Assembly (NCBI RefSeq): GCF_003347515.1
Contig: NZ_QEII01000256.1
Span: 1-64,000, forward strand
Direction of reading: 5' to 3'
DNA length: 64,000 nt
Source: Rhodoferax ferrireducens
Lineage (GTDB): Bacteria > Pseudomonadota > Gammaproteobacteria > Burkholderiales > Burkholderiaceae_C
Positions 53,604-62,457 of the stretch are shown here, piece by piece; position 1 is the first letter of the stretch; each line of letters starts with the position of its first letter. Below the pieces are notes generated by a model. The model made no database searches. It was not told the DNA's origin and saw nothing but the letters and a program-made list of their open reading frames with translations. A program made the translations under genes and the position numbers.

Positions 53604-56093
53604 TCAGATGGACTGTTTGAACGCCATCACCGCCTGATTGCGCAGGGTCTGGAGCAGCGCCAGCTGTTTCGCATCCAGCACCAGGCCGCCCTTCTCGGCT
53701 TTGTCCGCATAGATCAAGCCAAAGGGTTTGCTCTTGATGCTCACCGGCAGCAGCAAAAAGGTCGGGGCATTGATGGCCTTGCGGTACCAGGCCGGCAGGC
53801 GCCCGGTGATATGCGCCTCGGTGGCGTCACTGATCATGGCGTCTGCACCCTTGGTGCAGACCGCCGTGAACAAATCCGGCGTGCCAGCCTTGAGCGCCAC
53901 GTTGAAGATTTTGACCAGGCTCTCGACGTCCTTGCCCAGGCCGAAGCGGCCAGTCAGCGCATCCGTCTTCGGGTCGCGCATGCAAAAGATGATGCGCTGA
54001 AAGTCCATGGCCCGGAACATGGTTTCCAGAATCATGCGCAGCAGGTCACTCAGCTTGACGTCTTCGACCATGGCATTGGTGATGTCCTGAATACCCGCCA
54101 CCAGGGTTTGCGTCACGCGCTGCGCCTCTTGCTGCGCGGCGACTTCGCCTGTTTTGCCCATCGGCGGAGGCACCGCCTGGGTGGCGTGCAACTCCAGCGG
54201 CGCCAGCATGTCAGCAGGCTCCGTATCGTGTTCCTGGAGCGCATCTGCGTCTCCTTCGGGGGCTTTCAACAGTTTCGCGGCAGCGGAACCGGGAAGCACC
54301 TTGATGTCCATGGCCATCGCCATGTCGATGAGTTTTTTGCGCGCCACGCTGGTGGCCACCTGCACCTCCGTGGGACTGACGCCCAGGGTCTTGGCATAGT
54401 GCCTGGCCACCTGCGCCAGTTGCGCATCCATGGCTTTGGGGTCCGCGTGCAGCAGGATGTCCGCCAGGTCGTTGGCCGCCAGGGCCATCCAGCGCAGGCG
54501 TTCACCGGCCTCCGCGGGCACGCGTACGGGCGGCTCCCCAACCGGCTTGTGCATGCAGCGCTGTATGCCTTCGGGCAAGCCCCAGGCTTTGGCCACGCCC
54601 ACGCCCAAGGCCTCAAAACTCAGGCCCAGCACACTGGCAGAGGCCGTTGCCTCGCTGACCGGCTGGCGGGTGGAAGTGGTGAGGCTGCGCACCGTGCGCG
54701 CTTCTTCGGGAAAATAGAACTCGGCCAGCAGGCGGCCCAAACTGTGAAACATGGCGCCAATGAAAGCGTCCTCACTTTCCCGCGCCGCAGGGCACAATTC
54801 GCCCGCGATGGAGGCAGCCATCAGGGAGCGCAAAAATTCCTCTTTCAGCACGTGGGCATGGGCCTTGTCCTGCATATGCTCCAGCAGCACCAGGCTGAGC
54901 GCCATATTGCGAATACCGTTAAACCCCACCAGACTCACCGCCCGCGACACCGTGCTGATGCTGCCACCCCGGGCGAAATGAACGCTGTTGACCAGGCGCA
55001 GCAGCTTGTTGGTCAGCGCCACATCCTTCAGGATTTCATTGGTGACGCTGCCGATGCTTTCGGTCTCGGAGGTCGCCATGCCTTGAATTCGAACCACCGA
55101 GTCCGACATGGCGGGGAAATCACTTTTATGGCGCATGCGGCGCAACAAGAAATCAAGCGTGCTATTGCCAGTGGCACCGGCCGACTTCTCGGTTTCTCCG
55201 GCTTTGGCTTTATCGGCAGCGCCCGACCATTTGGCCAGTTCGTCACGGAAAACCTTCGCACTGGGATAGCGCTGCAAGGGGTCGCGGGCCAGCGAGCGCA
55301 TCAAAATTGCGCGCAGCCCGTCATCCACCCCGGCACTCAAGTCGGCCGGCAGCACAAGCTGCTCGTGAACGACCCGGTAGATGGCGCGCACGGGATCGAC
55401 TTCGGTGATGAGCGGCTTGCCCGAGAGCAGTTCGGCCAGCACCATACCGGCTGAAAAAACATCCACCAAGGGCGTGACAGGCGCCCCTTGGGCAGCTTCG
55501 GGCGCCATATAGCCGGGCGTACCGCTATCCGGTGCTGGCCTCCCTGCGCCACCGGCCTCCTTCATGCGCGCGGCAATGCCGAAATCCATCACCCGTGCCC
55601 GGCCTGCAGCGTCCACCAGCACATTGGAGGGTTTCAGATCGCGATGAACGACGCCAGCACCGTGGGCCACGACCAAAGCGTCCAGCACCTCCATCATCAG
55701 GGCCACGCCTTCCGCAGCCGGCAAGGCCCCGCGTTTGGCCAGCACGGCGGACAAGGTCTGCCCCGGCACATACTCAAACACCAGGTAGGGCTGCTGATCC
55801 TGCACGTCGGCCTCAAATACCGGAACGATATTGGGGTGCGTCAGGCGGCTGACGCTACGGGCTTCCTGCAGCCACTGGACAATGGCGGCGGCGTCGGAGC
55901 CGTGGCCCATCTTCATCAGCTTGATCGCCACTTCGCGCTCCAGGCGCGGGTCAAATGCCAGCCAGACGACCGACTGCGCACCCCGCCCCAAAATGCGTCG
56001 CAGCTCGAAACGCCCCAACATGGCGGGTTCCTGCGGCGCAGACAGACCGGTCGCCAGTCTCTTGATGGTGTTGAGGGGTGAAAAAACAGACAT
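53604..56093 (-). CDS. Serine/threonine kinase-HDOD-GAF fusion protein
   Basis: An 829-residue cytosolic signalling protein. Residues about 25-290 form a Hanks-type kinase with LGRGAQSVVWLAFD (P-loop), VAIKLMKM (Lys), VVHRDLKPSNVLVD and VMDFGIA, all intact. Residues about 320-540 form an HDOD domain (FPAMSDSVVRIQGM, LKDVALTNKLLRLVNSVHFARGG, FIGAMFHSLGRLLAEFY). Residues about 670-825 resemble a GAF domain (DLLRMILETMFRAMDFQRIIFC, PVSIKSKPFGLIYADKAE). No membrane helix is seen. It lies 49 bp before the stop-side of the PAS-GGDEF-EAL gene, in the same direction. Targets are unknown. Confidence 0.88.
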   Translation of the reverse strand: MSVFSPLNTIKRLATGLSAPQEPAMLGRFELRRILGRGAQSVVWLAFDPRLEREVAIKLMKMGHGSDAAAIVQWLQEARSVSRLTHPNIVPVFEADVQDQQPYLVFEYVPGQTLSAVLAKRGALPAAEGVALMMEVLDALVVAHGAGVVHRDLKPSNVLVDAAGRARVMDFGIAARMKEAGGAGRPAPDSGTPGYMAPEAAQGAPVTPLVDVFSAGMVLAELLSGKPLITEVDPVRAIYRVVHEQLVLPADLSAGVDDGLRAILMRSLARDPLQRYPSAKVFRDELAKWSGAADKAKAGETEKSAGATGNSTLDFLLRRMRHKSDFPAMSDSVVRIQGMATSETESIGSVTNEILKDVALTNKLLRLVNSVHFARGGSISTVSRAVSLVGFNGIRNMALSLVLLEHMQDKAHAHVLKEEFLRSLMAASIAGELCPAARESEDAFIGAMFHSLGRLLAEFYFPEEARTVRSLTTSTRQPVSEATASASVLGLSFEALGVGVAKAWGLPEGIQRCMHKPVGEPPVRVPAEAGERLRWMALAANDLADILLHADPKAMDAQLAQVARHYAKTLGVSPTEVQVATSVARKKLIDMAMAMDIKVLPGSAAAKLLKAPEGDADALQEHDTEPADMLAPLELHATQAVPPPMGKTGEVAAQQEAQRVTQTLVAGIQDITNAMVEDVKLSDLLRMILETMFRAMDFQRIIFCMRDPKTDALTGRFGLGKDVESLVKIFNVALKAGTPDLFTAVCTKGADAMISDATEAHITGRLPAWYRKAINAPTFLLLPVSIKSKPFGLIYADKAEKGGLVLDAKQLALLQTLRNQAVMAFKQSI

Positions 56094-56142
56094 GGGTCAA
56101 TGGACGCGAAGAATAAGGGGCCGGGACCGGATGATAAGGCGA

Positions 56143-58800
56143 TCAGACCGTCTGACGCATTCGATCGGTGCCCACACTTAGAAACTGCTCGAATTCATCA
56201 AGCGGAACGGGGCGGCTAAACAGATAACCCTGGTAGTTGTGGCAACCGTGCTGCGCCAGAAAATCTCTTTGCGCCTCGGTCTCAACACCTTCGGCGATCA
56301 CCGCCAAGCCCAGACTCTGGGCCAGAGCAACGACCGTTTTGGCGATGGCCGCATCATTCGGATCGAGCAGGACATCGCGCACAAAGGATTGGTCGATCTT
56401 GAGTTGATCAAGCGGCAGTCTTTTGAGATAGGACAAAGAGGAGTAACCGGTACCGAAATCGTCCAGCGAAAAACTGATGCCACTGGCTCGCAGCGTCGTC
56501 ATTTTGGCGGCGATGTCTTGCAGGTTGTCCGCCAGCATGCTCTCCGTCAGTTCGAGCTTAAGCCGTTTCGGATTGGCTCCGGTGGCGTCGAGCAGGCGCA
56601 GCAAATAACTGGCGAAATCCGGCTCGCGAAACTGCCGGCTGCTGACATTGACTGCCAGCGTCAGATGTGCGCATGCCGGCTGCTGTGCCCAGATCAGCAA
56701 CTGGGCGCACGCGGTCTCCAGCACCCAGTTGCCCAGCGCCAGAATCTGTCCTGTTTCTTCCGCCAGCGGAATAAATTCAACCGGCGACACCATGCCGCGC
56801 ACCGGATGAGGCCAGCGCAACAGCGCCTCAGCGCCCGTGACCTGGCCCAGGCCGTCCACCTGGGGCTGATAGAAAAGAACGAATTGCCCCAGCAAGAGAC
56901 CCTCGCGTAAATCGGCTTGCAGCGCGGCACGCGAATTCACCACGGCCTGCATGAGCGGATCAAAAAACCGCATGCTGTTGCGGCCTGCCGACTTGGCCTG
57001 GTACATCGCCAGATCGGCTTGCTTGAGCAAGTCTTCCATCGACACCGATTGGCCGCTGTACAAAGCAATGCCAATGCTGGGGGTGCTGTGAAAGTCATAG
57101 TCATTCAGGCGGTAAGGCTGGTTGAGCAGCGCCATGATCTTCTCTCCGACGGTTTTGGCCTCGTCAGCCGCCAACTCGCGCGCCATATCCAACTCTTCCA
57201 GCATGACCACGAATTCATCGCCTCCGAGGCGGGCCACGGTGTCACCTTCGCGCATACAGCCGGCCAGACGTGTGGCGACCTGTTGGAGCAGCAGATCGCC
57301 TTTCTCGTGTCCCAGCGTATCGTTGAGTATCTTGAAGTGATCCAGGTCAATGAACAGCACCGCACCGCTGCGCAGGCTGCGTTCACTGACCGCCAAGGCC
57401 CGCTGCAAACGGTCCATCAGCAAACGACGGTTCGGCAGATTGGTCAGCGGGTCAAAAAACGCGAGTTGCCGGATCTGGTCTTCCGCGGCCTTGCGTTGCG
57501 TGATGTCAGTCAAGGTGGTCACATAGTGAGTCACCTGTTTGCTCTCGTCCATCACCGCCGTGATGTTCATCCACTCGGGAAACACGTCACCGTTTTTGCG
57601 CCGACTCCAAACTTCACCCGTCCATTGCCCACAGCGTTGCAAGTGCTCCTCCATGTCGGCATAAAACGCATCATCATGCCGCCCCGAATTGATCAGGGCC
57701 AGCGTCTGCCCCACGGCCTCGGCCTCGGTGTAGCCCACACTGTGCGTGAAAGCCTGGTTGACCCGCAGAATGACCTGCTGCGGATCGGTCACGACGATCC
57801 CCTCCTGCGCCTCAAAAGCCGTTGCCGCAATGCGCAACTCGGCATCAGCCCGATGTCGCTCCGAGAGATCAATATCGATGCAGAACATTTCAGCCTCCCG
57901 CCCCGGCAGGTTCACAAACGCGTGGCTGGAAAACACAGGCACTGCAGAGCCATCCTTGCGCCTCAGCACCAGCTCCCCAGCGGGAATGGGCACCTGGGTT
58001 TCAAACATCTGGCGCATGGCCTGGTTCACGCCTTCGCGCATCCCGGGAGGAATGATCAGGTCCTGCAGCTTGCGTCCAATGGCCTCCTCGGCCGTGAATC
58101 CGTACAACTGCTCCGACGCCTTGTTCCAGTAGCGGGTCGTGCCATCCGGTGCATACCCTTGTACCGAGACCCCATTGATGTCTTGCAACAAATTGCGAAA
58201 GCGGGACTCGGACGCGCGCAGAGCCAACTCGGTTTCATGACGACCTTCACCATCCAGCAACAGCAAGCCCAGAAACAGCGTGGCCGGAGAAAACGTCAGC
58301 AGCATTGGCAGGGCAAGGTCGGCAAGACCGGTCTGGGCGTTTCCTGCCGGGAACAGGATGAACAGCAAAACCCCGATGCCGTGAATAAGGAAACCAAACA
58401 CCAGCAGTTGCACCGCGCCAATTCGGGTCCAACCCTTGTCCACAGCGTGGCGGTAAAGCAGTCCGAGCAATACGCAGGAAACCACCAAAGCCACTGCGAT
58501 ATTGACGCCGCTGCCGCCGAGCCAAAACCGATAGCCCCCCGCGATGACGGCAGAGAGCCCACCTACCAGTGGCCCGCCAAACAAACCCGCCATGCTGAGC
58601 ACAACAGAGCGCGCATCGACAATTACACCCGGCGTCACTACAACGGGTGTCATCATGCCAACAACACAGATCCCCCCGAAAAGGACCCCCGAAGTCACTT
58701 GCCCGGCCACTTTGTGATCACGCCAGAAACGGATGTTGACACCCTGCAAGAAGCTCAGTGCCAGCAACAAGGCGATCCCCTTGACGAGCTCAATGATCAA
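56143..58800 (-). CDS. Membrane PAS-GGDEF-EAL cyclic-di-GMP enzyme
   Basis: An 885-residue protein. The N terminus has about six membrane segments of the 5TMR/LytS-like type (about residues 1-190). Two PAS domains follow, from RFRNLLQDINGVSVQGYAP and from AFEAQEGIVVTDPQQVIL. The GGDEF domain has VARLGGDEFVVML, with an inhibitory RxxD site (REGD) five residues before it. The EAL domain has an intact GAEALLRWPHP and SLDDFGTGYSSLSYL. Both synthesis and hydrolysis of c-di-GMP are possible. TTG 58800 is preferred, as GGGGAGG lies 6 nt upstream; a TTG at 58845 adds 15 residues. Confidence 0.9.
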   Translation of the reverse strand: MIIELVKGIALLLALSFLQGVNIRFWRDHKVAGQVTSGVLFGGICVVGMMTPVVVTPGVIVDARSVVLSMAGLFGGPLVGGLSAVIAGGYRFWLGGSGVNIAVALVVSCVLLGLLYRHAVDKGWTRIGAVQLLVFGFLIHGIGVLLFILFPAGNAQTGLADLALPMLLTFSPATLFLGLLLLDGEGRHETELALRASESRFRNLLQDINGVSVQGYAPDGTTRYWNKASEQLYGFTAEEAIGRKLQDLIIPPGMREGVNQAMRQMFETQVPIPAGELVLRRKDGSAVPVFSSHAFVNLPGREAEMFCIDIDLSERHRADAELRIAATAFEAQEGIVVTDPQQVILRVNQAFTHSVGYTEAEAVGQTLALINSGRHDDAFYADMEEHLQRCGQWTGEVWSRRKNGDVFPEWMNITAVMDESKQVTHYVTTLTDITQRKAAEDQIRQLAFFDPLTNLPNRRLLMDRLQRALAVSERSLRSGAVLFIDLDHFKILNDTLGHEKGDLLLQQVATRLAGCMREGDTVARLGGDEFVVMLEELDMARELAADEAKTVGEKIMALLNQPYRLNDYDFHSTPSIGIALYSGQSVSMEDLLKQADLAMYQAKSAGRNSMRFFDPLMQAVVNSRAALQADLREGLLLGQFVLFYQPQVDGLGQVTGAEALLRWPHPVRGMVSPVEFIPLAEETGQILALGNWVLETACAQLLIWAQQPACAHLTLAVNVSSRQFREPDFASYLLRLLDATGANPKRLKLELTESMLADNLQDIAAKMTTLRASGISFSLDDFGTGYSSLSYLKRLPLDQLKIDQSFVRDVLLDPNDAAIAKTVVALAQSLGLAVIAEGVETEAQRDFLAQHGCHNYQGYLFSRPVPLDEFEQFLSVGTDRMRQTV

Positions 58801-58886
58801 CTGAGTCCTCCCCGGACGTGATGTTTTTTGGATTATGAACCGCAACGGCCCAAATCCAAACCGGAGACTAGCCTGGGAAAAAGACC

Positions 58887-59597
58887 CTATTTCAGTTGCA
58901 CCGACCCGGATACTGTCACGACGACCGAAGTCTTGCCTGCTTCAACAGGCAGGGCTGCGTCGACTGAGGCCGCTTTGGCCTCCGCGGCCATCATCCGGGG
59001 TCTGGGGGTGAAACCCTGATCGTTGGCGCTGATGTTGACTTCCCGCAGGGTATAGCCGGCAAAACCGAAGCCTCGCGCGATCTCCGTCGCACGCGCCTTG
59101 AAACGTTCAATAGCCGTGCCTTGCGCATCACCCTCCACTTTGGTGCGTTGCTCGCGGCTCAGGCCAAAACCCACGCTGCCAATGGTCAGTGTCTGGATCT
59201 TGCCGGCGGTACTGCTGATACGGGCGAAATCACGCCCTTCCAGAACCAGTTCGGCCGAGCCCTGCCAGCCAATCGGTTTGCCATCACGGCCATAACGCGG
59301 ATACAGGCTGAAGTTACCGGTGCGCACGTCAAGCTGGCCCGGCTGCGCCACTTTTTTGGCTTCGACCAGCGCTGCGTCGATGGCGCTCTTGAGCTGGCTT
59401 TGCACCGCACCGGCATCGCTGCCGTCGCGGGTCGTGTTCATGGAAATTGACAACAAATCCTGCTGCACCTCCACCGAACCACTCGCCGAAAGCTGCACCA
59501 CGTTTTGTACCGGAGGATACATATTTTGTTGCGCAAACAGGCTGCTAGCCCCCGTCAATAATGCGTATACAGCTATTATTTTAGTAGCATTTTTCAA
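58887..59597 (-). CDS. SIMPL domain-containing periplasmic protein
   Basis: A 236-residue secreted protein of the SIMPL (DUF541) family: VVQLSASGSVEVQQDLLSIS, an internal GREFARISSTAGKI-like region (here GRDFARISSTAGKIQTLTIG), and IARGFGFAGYTLREVNIS. The function in bacteria is unclear. The start is TTG 59597 with GGGAA 6 nt upstream. The signal peptide (KNATKIIAVYALLTGASSLFA) is mostly encoded by repeat copy G. No ATG start gives a signal peptide. Confidence 0.87.
   Translation of the reverse strand: MKNATKIIAVYALLTGASSLFAQQNMYPPVQNVVQLSASGSVEVQQDLLSISMNTTRDGSDAGAVQSQLKSAIDAALVEAKKVAQPGQLDVRTGNFSLYPRYGRDGKPIGWQGSAELVLEGRDFARISSTAGKIQTLTIGSVGFGLSREQRTKVEGDAQGTAIERFKARATEIARGFGFAGYTLREVNISANDQGFTPRPRMMAAEAKAASVDAALPVEAGKTSVVVTVSGSVQLK
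59535..59590 (-). repeat. Dispersed in-frame repeat, copy G (SIMPL signal peptide)
   Basis: On the minus strand GCTACTAAAATAATAGC, then TATACGCA, then GACGGGGGCTAGCAGCC. Read sense as NATKIIAVYALLTGASSL, it makes up the hydrophobic core of the SIMPL protein signal peptide. Confidence 0.8.
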
Positions 59598-59744
59598 GTT
59601 GATTTCCCAAGTGAATGAAAGCAGGGATCGTAGCAAGCGGGAGCTGCCAAGGTTTGCCCGGCAATGCATTGAGGTTGGGCCGCAGCAAGCTGCCACGCGC
59701 GCGCCCCTCAAACTGGGGAAACAAAGCGCGCTGCTTCTAAAGCG

Positions 59745-60035
59745 TCATGGACGATCGGAGTTATCCGGGGTGGCCATTTGGCGCTGCTGACGCAACTGCT
59801 GCCGGAGGTCCGCCCGCTCCTGCGTCGACAAGTGCCGGATGGCTGAGACGTTCTCAAACATCTGATCCTTGCCTTGCTCCTCCCGCTCTTGCAGTGCTTT
59901 CAGGGCAGCCCGCAATTCTGCACGCCGCTGCTCCAGCGCCGCGGGTTCGGGGCGAACCGTCCGACTAACGGCCGTTTGAGCCCAGGCGCCAACAGCGCAA
60001 AGCGACAGTAGAAGAAAAAAACGAAAATGCTTCAT
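59745..60035 (-). CDS. Small putative periplasmic protein
   Basis: A 96-residue protein with a signal peptide (MKHFRFFLLLSLCAVGAWA). The mature part is predicted to be one long charged helix rich in Glu, Arg and Gln (EQRRAELRAALKALQEREEQ, later LSTQERADLRQQLRQQRQ). I do not recognise the family; the second helix resembles the DUF4124-unrelated, CpxP/Spy-like repeats only by composition. It lies between the SIMPL gene and the divergent ompR gene. Confidence 0.7.
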   Translation of the reverse strand: MKHFRFFLLLSLCAVGAWAQTAVSRTVRPEPAALEQRRAELRAALKALQEREEQGKDQMFENVSAIRHLSTQERADLRQQLRQQRQMATPDNSDRP

Positions 60036-60201
60036 GATTCAAAGATAACGCCAAATGCCTGCAGGCGTTCACATTGCGCTTGTATGGTCTTGCGTGCCAG
60101 GGCAACATTTGTAACAGTGTGTCAACATGCGCTGAAATTTCCGGATTTCACCTCGCCAAGCCTGCAGAATGGCCATTGTTACAAATTCGAGAGGAGCCAT
60201 C

Positions 60202-60933
60202 ATGAGCCAAGCCCCCAGCCGCAATGACAAAATAATGATCGTCGACGACGACGCCCGCATCCGCGATCTGCTGCGGAGATACCTGACACAAGAAGGCTTT
60301 GACGTTCTACAGGCCGAAGACGGCAAGTCCCTGACGCGCATCCTGTTGCGTGAAGCCGTTGACCTGATCGTACTGGACCTGATGATGCCGGGCGAGGACG
60401 GATTGTCGATTTGTCGGCGCTTGCGAGCGGCGAACGACAGCACCCCCATTATCATGTTGACAGCCAAAGGCGAGGATGTAGACCGCATCGTCGGCCTGGA
60501 GGTGGGCGCAGACGATTACCTGGGTAAGCCCTTCAACCCGCGTGAACTGCTGGCCCGCATCCATGCGGTGCTGCGTCGGCGACCCGTGCAGGAAGCACCG
60601 GGCTCGCCGTCAACCGATAACCATGTCGTGACGTTCGGGCCGTTTACCTTTGACCTGGGTGCACGCACGCTGCGCAAGGACACCGAAGACCTGCCGCTGA
60701 CGACCGGCGAGTTCGCCATGCTGAAGGCGCTGGTACGGCATCCGAGCCAGCCCTTGTCCCGCGAAAAGCTGGCGCAACTGGCGCGTGGCCGCGAGTTCGA
60801 GCCATTTGACCGCAGCCTGGATGTGCAGGTGTCGCGCTTGCGCAAATTGGTGGAAGTGGATGCCGCGGCTCCACGCTATATTCAGACCGTCTGGGGTGTG
60901 GGCTACGTTTTTGTACCCGATGGTGCAGGTTGA
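60202..60933 (+). CDS. ompR: Response regulator OmpR
   Basis: A 243-residue DNA-binding response regulator. The receiver domain has IMIVDDDARIRDLLRRYL (acidic pocket) and LIVLDLMMPGEDGL (phospho-acceptor Asp about residue 59), with ADDYLGKPFNPREL (Lys). The C-terminal winged helix includes EFAMLKALVRHPSQPLSREKL and FDRSLDVQVSRLRKLVE. ATG 60202 has GAGGAG upstream. It overlaps the kinase start by 4 bp (TTGA). The order ompR-envZ and the sequence support OmpR. Confidence 0.92.
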   Translation: MSQAPSRNDKIMIVDDDARIRDLLRRYLTQEGFDVLQAEDGKSLTRILLREAVDLIVLDLMMPGEDGLSICRRLRAANDSTPIIMLTAKGEDVDRIVGLEVGADDYLGKPFNPRELLARIHAVLRRRPVQEAPGSPSTDNHVVTFGPFTFDLGARTLRKDTEDLPLTTGEFAMLKALVRHPSQPLSREKLAQLARGREFEPFDRSLDVQVSRLRKLVEVDAAAPRYIQTVWGVGYVFVPDGAG

Positions 60934-62375
60934 ACACCTTGTCATCCACATTTGACACACCGCAGCAGGACCTCACCAGCCCGATGCCCCTGGACACCAC
61001 ACCCGGGGGCCTCAAGGCGGGGGCGCGGGTAGGCCTGAGCCTGTTCTGGCGCACTTTCTTCCTGCTCGCCCTGCTGCTAACGGGCAGCATCCTGGCCTGG
61101 CTGCAATCGTTGCGCGCGCTGGAGTTTGAGCCCCGCGCCATCCAGACCGCGCAGCAAATCGCGTCGCTGGTCAATTTGAGTCGCGCCGCCCTGATTCATT
61201 CCGACGCCATCGCCCGGGTGTCGTTGATCAAGACCATGACGGAAGAGGAAGGCGTGCGCATCGTGCCGCGCGAGCCTGGTGACACTTATGAGCCGTTTGA
61301 CACCGATGCGCTGGGCCAGCGCATCTCTCTGGAATTGGGTGCCCGGCTCGGGCCGGGCACGCTCGTGGCGAACAGTGTCAACCACGAGGAAGGGCTGTGG
61401 GTCGGATTCATGATCGACGGCGACAACTATTGGATGCGCACCGATCGTTCCCGCTTCAACGGCACGGCCGGAAGGACCTGGATGATCTGGCTTTTGACCG
61501 CCGCCGTGCTGTCGCTAGCCGGGGCAGCTCTGATCGCCCGCCTGATCAACCGGCCGCTCAAGCAGCTGTCGTTTGCGGCGAGTCGGGTGCGCGACGGGGA
61601 TTTCGATGCCAGCACACTGGACGAAACCGTGGCGACCAGCGAAATCCGGGCCGTCAACATCGGGTTCAACCGCATGACCCAGAAGCTGGCAAAGATCGAG
61701 CAGGACCGGGCCATCATGCTGGCGGGCATTTCCCACGACTTGCGCACGCCGCTGGCCCGCTTGCGGCTGGAAACAGAACTCAGCGTCGACGACAACGAGG
61801 CGCGTGCCAATATGGCGGCCGACATTGCGCAACTCGACGCCATCATCGGCAAGTTTCTGGACTACGGACGCCCCGGCACGGTCAGCCTCAGCACGTTTGC
61901 TTTGCGCGAAGTCATCGATGCCTGCCTTTTCAGCGTGCGCAACCGCACCGATATGCGCTTCAATCTGGACCTCGGCGACAACCTGATGGTGCTCGCCGAC
62001 GAAGTGGAACTGAGCCGCGCGATCACCAACCTGCTGGAAAATGCCCGCCGCTATGGCAAATCGCTGGACAGTGACATTGCCGTGGTAGATATCGTCGCCA
62101 AGGCGCGCGACAAGTGGGTGCTGATCCGGGTGCGCGACCATGGCGCCGGCGTCTCGGATGAACAACTCGCCAACCTGACCAAGCCCTTCTATCGTGGCGA
62201 AGCCGCCCGCACCGCCGCCAACGGCGCCGGATTGGGCTTGGCCATTGTCGAGAAGACCATTGCCAACATGGGTGGCACTTTTGTCCTGAGCAATACGTCG
62301 TCGGGCGGGCTGGCCGCGAACATCAAACTGCAACGCGCACCGAGCAGCACGGTGACGTTATTGAAAAGTCTGTAG
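60930..62375 (+). CDS. envZ: EnvZ-type sensor histidine kinase
   Basis: A 481-residue inner-membrane sensor kinase. It has two membrane helices (about residues 40-60 and 175-200) around a periplasmic domain, then HAMP and the H-box ISHDLRTPLARLRLETEL (phospho-His about 270). N-box ITNLLENARRYG, G1 RDHGAGVS and G2 NGAGLGLAIVEKT follow. The start TTG 60930 overlaps the ompR stop. It should phosphorylate and dephosphorylate OmpR in response to osmotic or envelope conditions. Confidence 0.9.
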   Translation: MNTLSSTFDTPQQDLTSPMPLDTTPGGLKAGARVGLSLFWRTFFLLALLLTGSILAWLQSLRALEFEPRAIQTAQQIASLVNLSRAALIHSDAIARVSLIKTMTEEEGVRIVPREPGDTYEPFDTDALGQRISLELGARLGPGTLVANSVNHEEGLWVGFMIDGDNYWMRTDRSRFNGTAGRTWMIWLLTAAVLSLAGAALIARLINRPLKQLSFAASRVRDGDFDASTLDETVATSEIRAVNIGFNRMTQKLAKIEQDRAIMLAGISHDLRTPLARLRLETELSVDDNEARANMAADIAQLDAIIGKFLDYGRPGTVSLSTFALREVIDACLFSVRNRTDMRFNLDLGDNLMVLADEVELSRAITNLLENARRYGKSLDSDIAVVDIVAKARDKWVLIRVRDHGAGVSDEQLANLTKPFYRGEAARTAANGAGLGLAIVEKTIANMGGTFVLSNTSSGGLAANIKLQRAPSSTVTLLKSL

Positions 62376-62457
62376 GTGTTGAGATCTTGAATTCAATAGC
62401 GCTGCTGTCGAATTCAGAGTATTTTCCGCAATTGCATCGCGGGTCCAGGCGTTGATT

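Noticed and set aside
53811..55454. 547-codon plus-strand frame
   Set aside because: Antisense to the kinase-HDOD-GAF gene with no domain motifs.
56917..58821. 634-codon plus-strand frame
   Set aside because: It is antisense to the PAS-GGDEF-EAL gene and His/Gln-rich, with no recognisable motif. It is a frame left open by GC-rich codon use.
62385..62455. AATAGCGCTGCT and GGGTCCAGGC between envZ and ygiQ as a repeat copy
   Set aside because: The pieces are wrongly spaced and weakly matched. It may be a decayed copy but cannot be supported.
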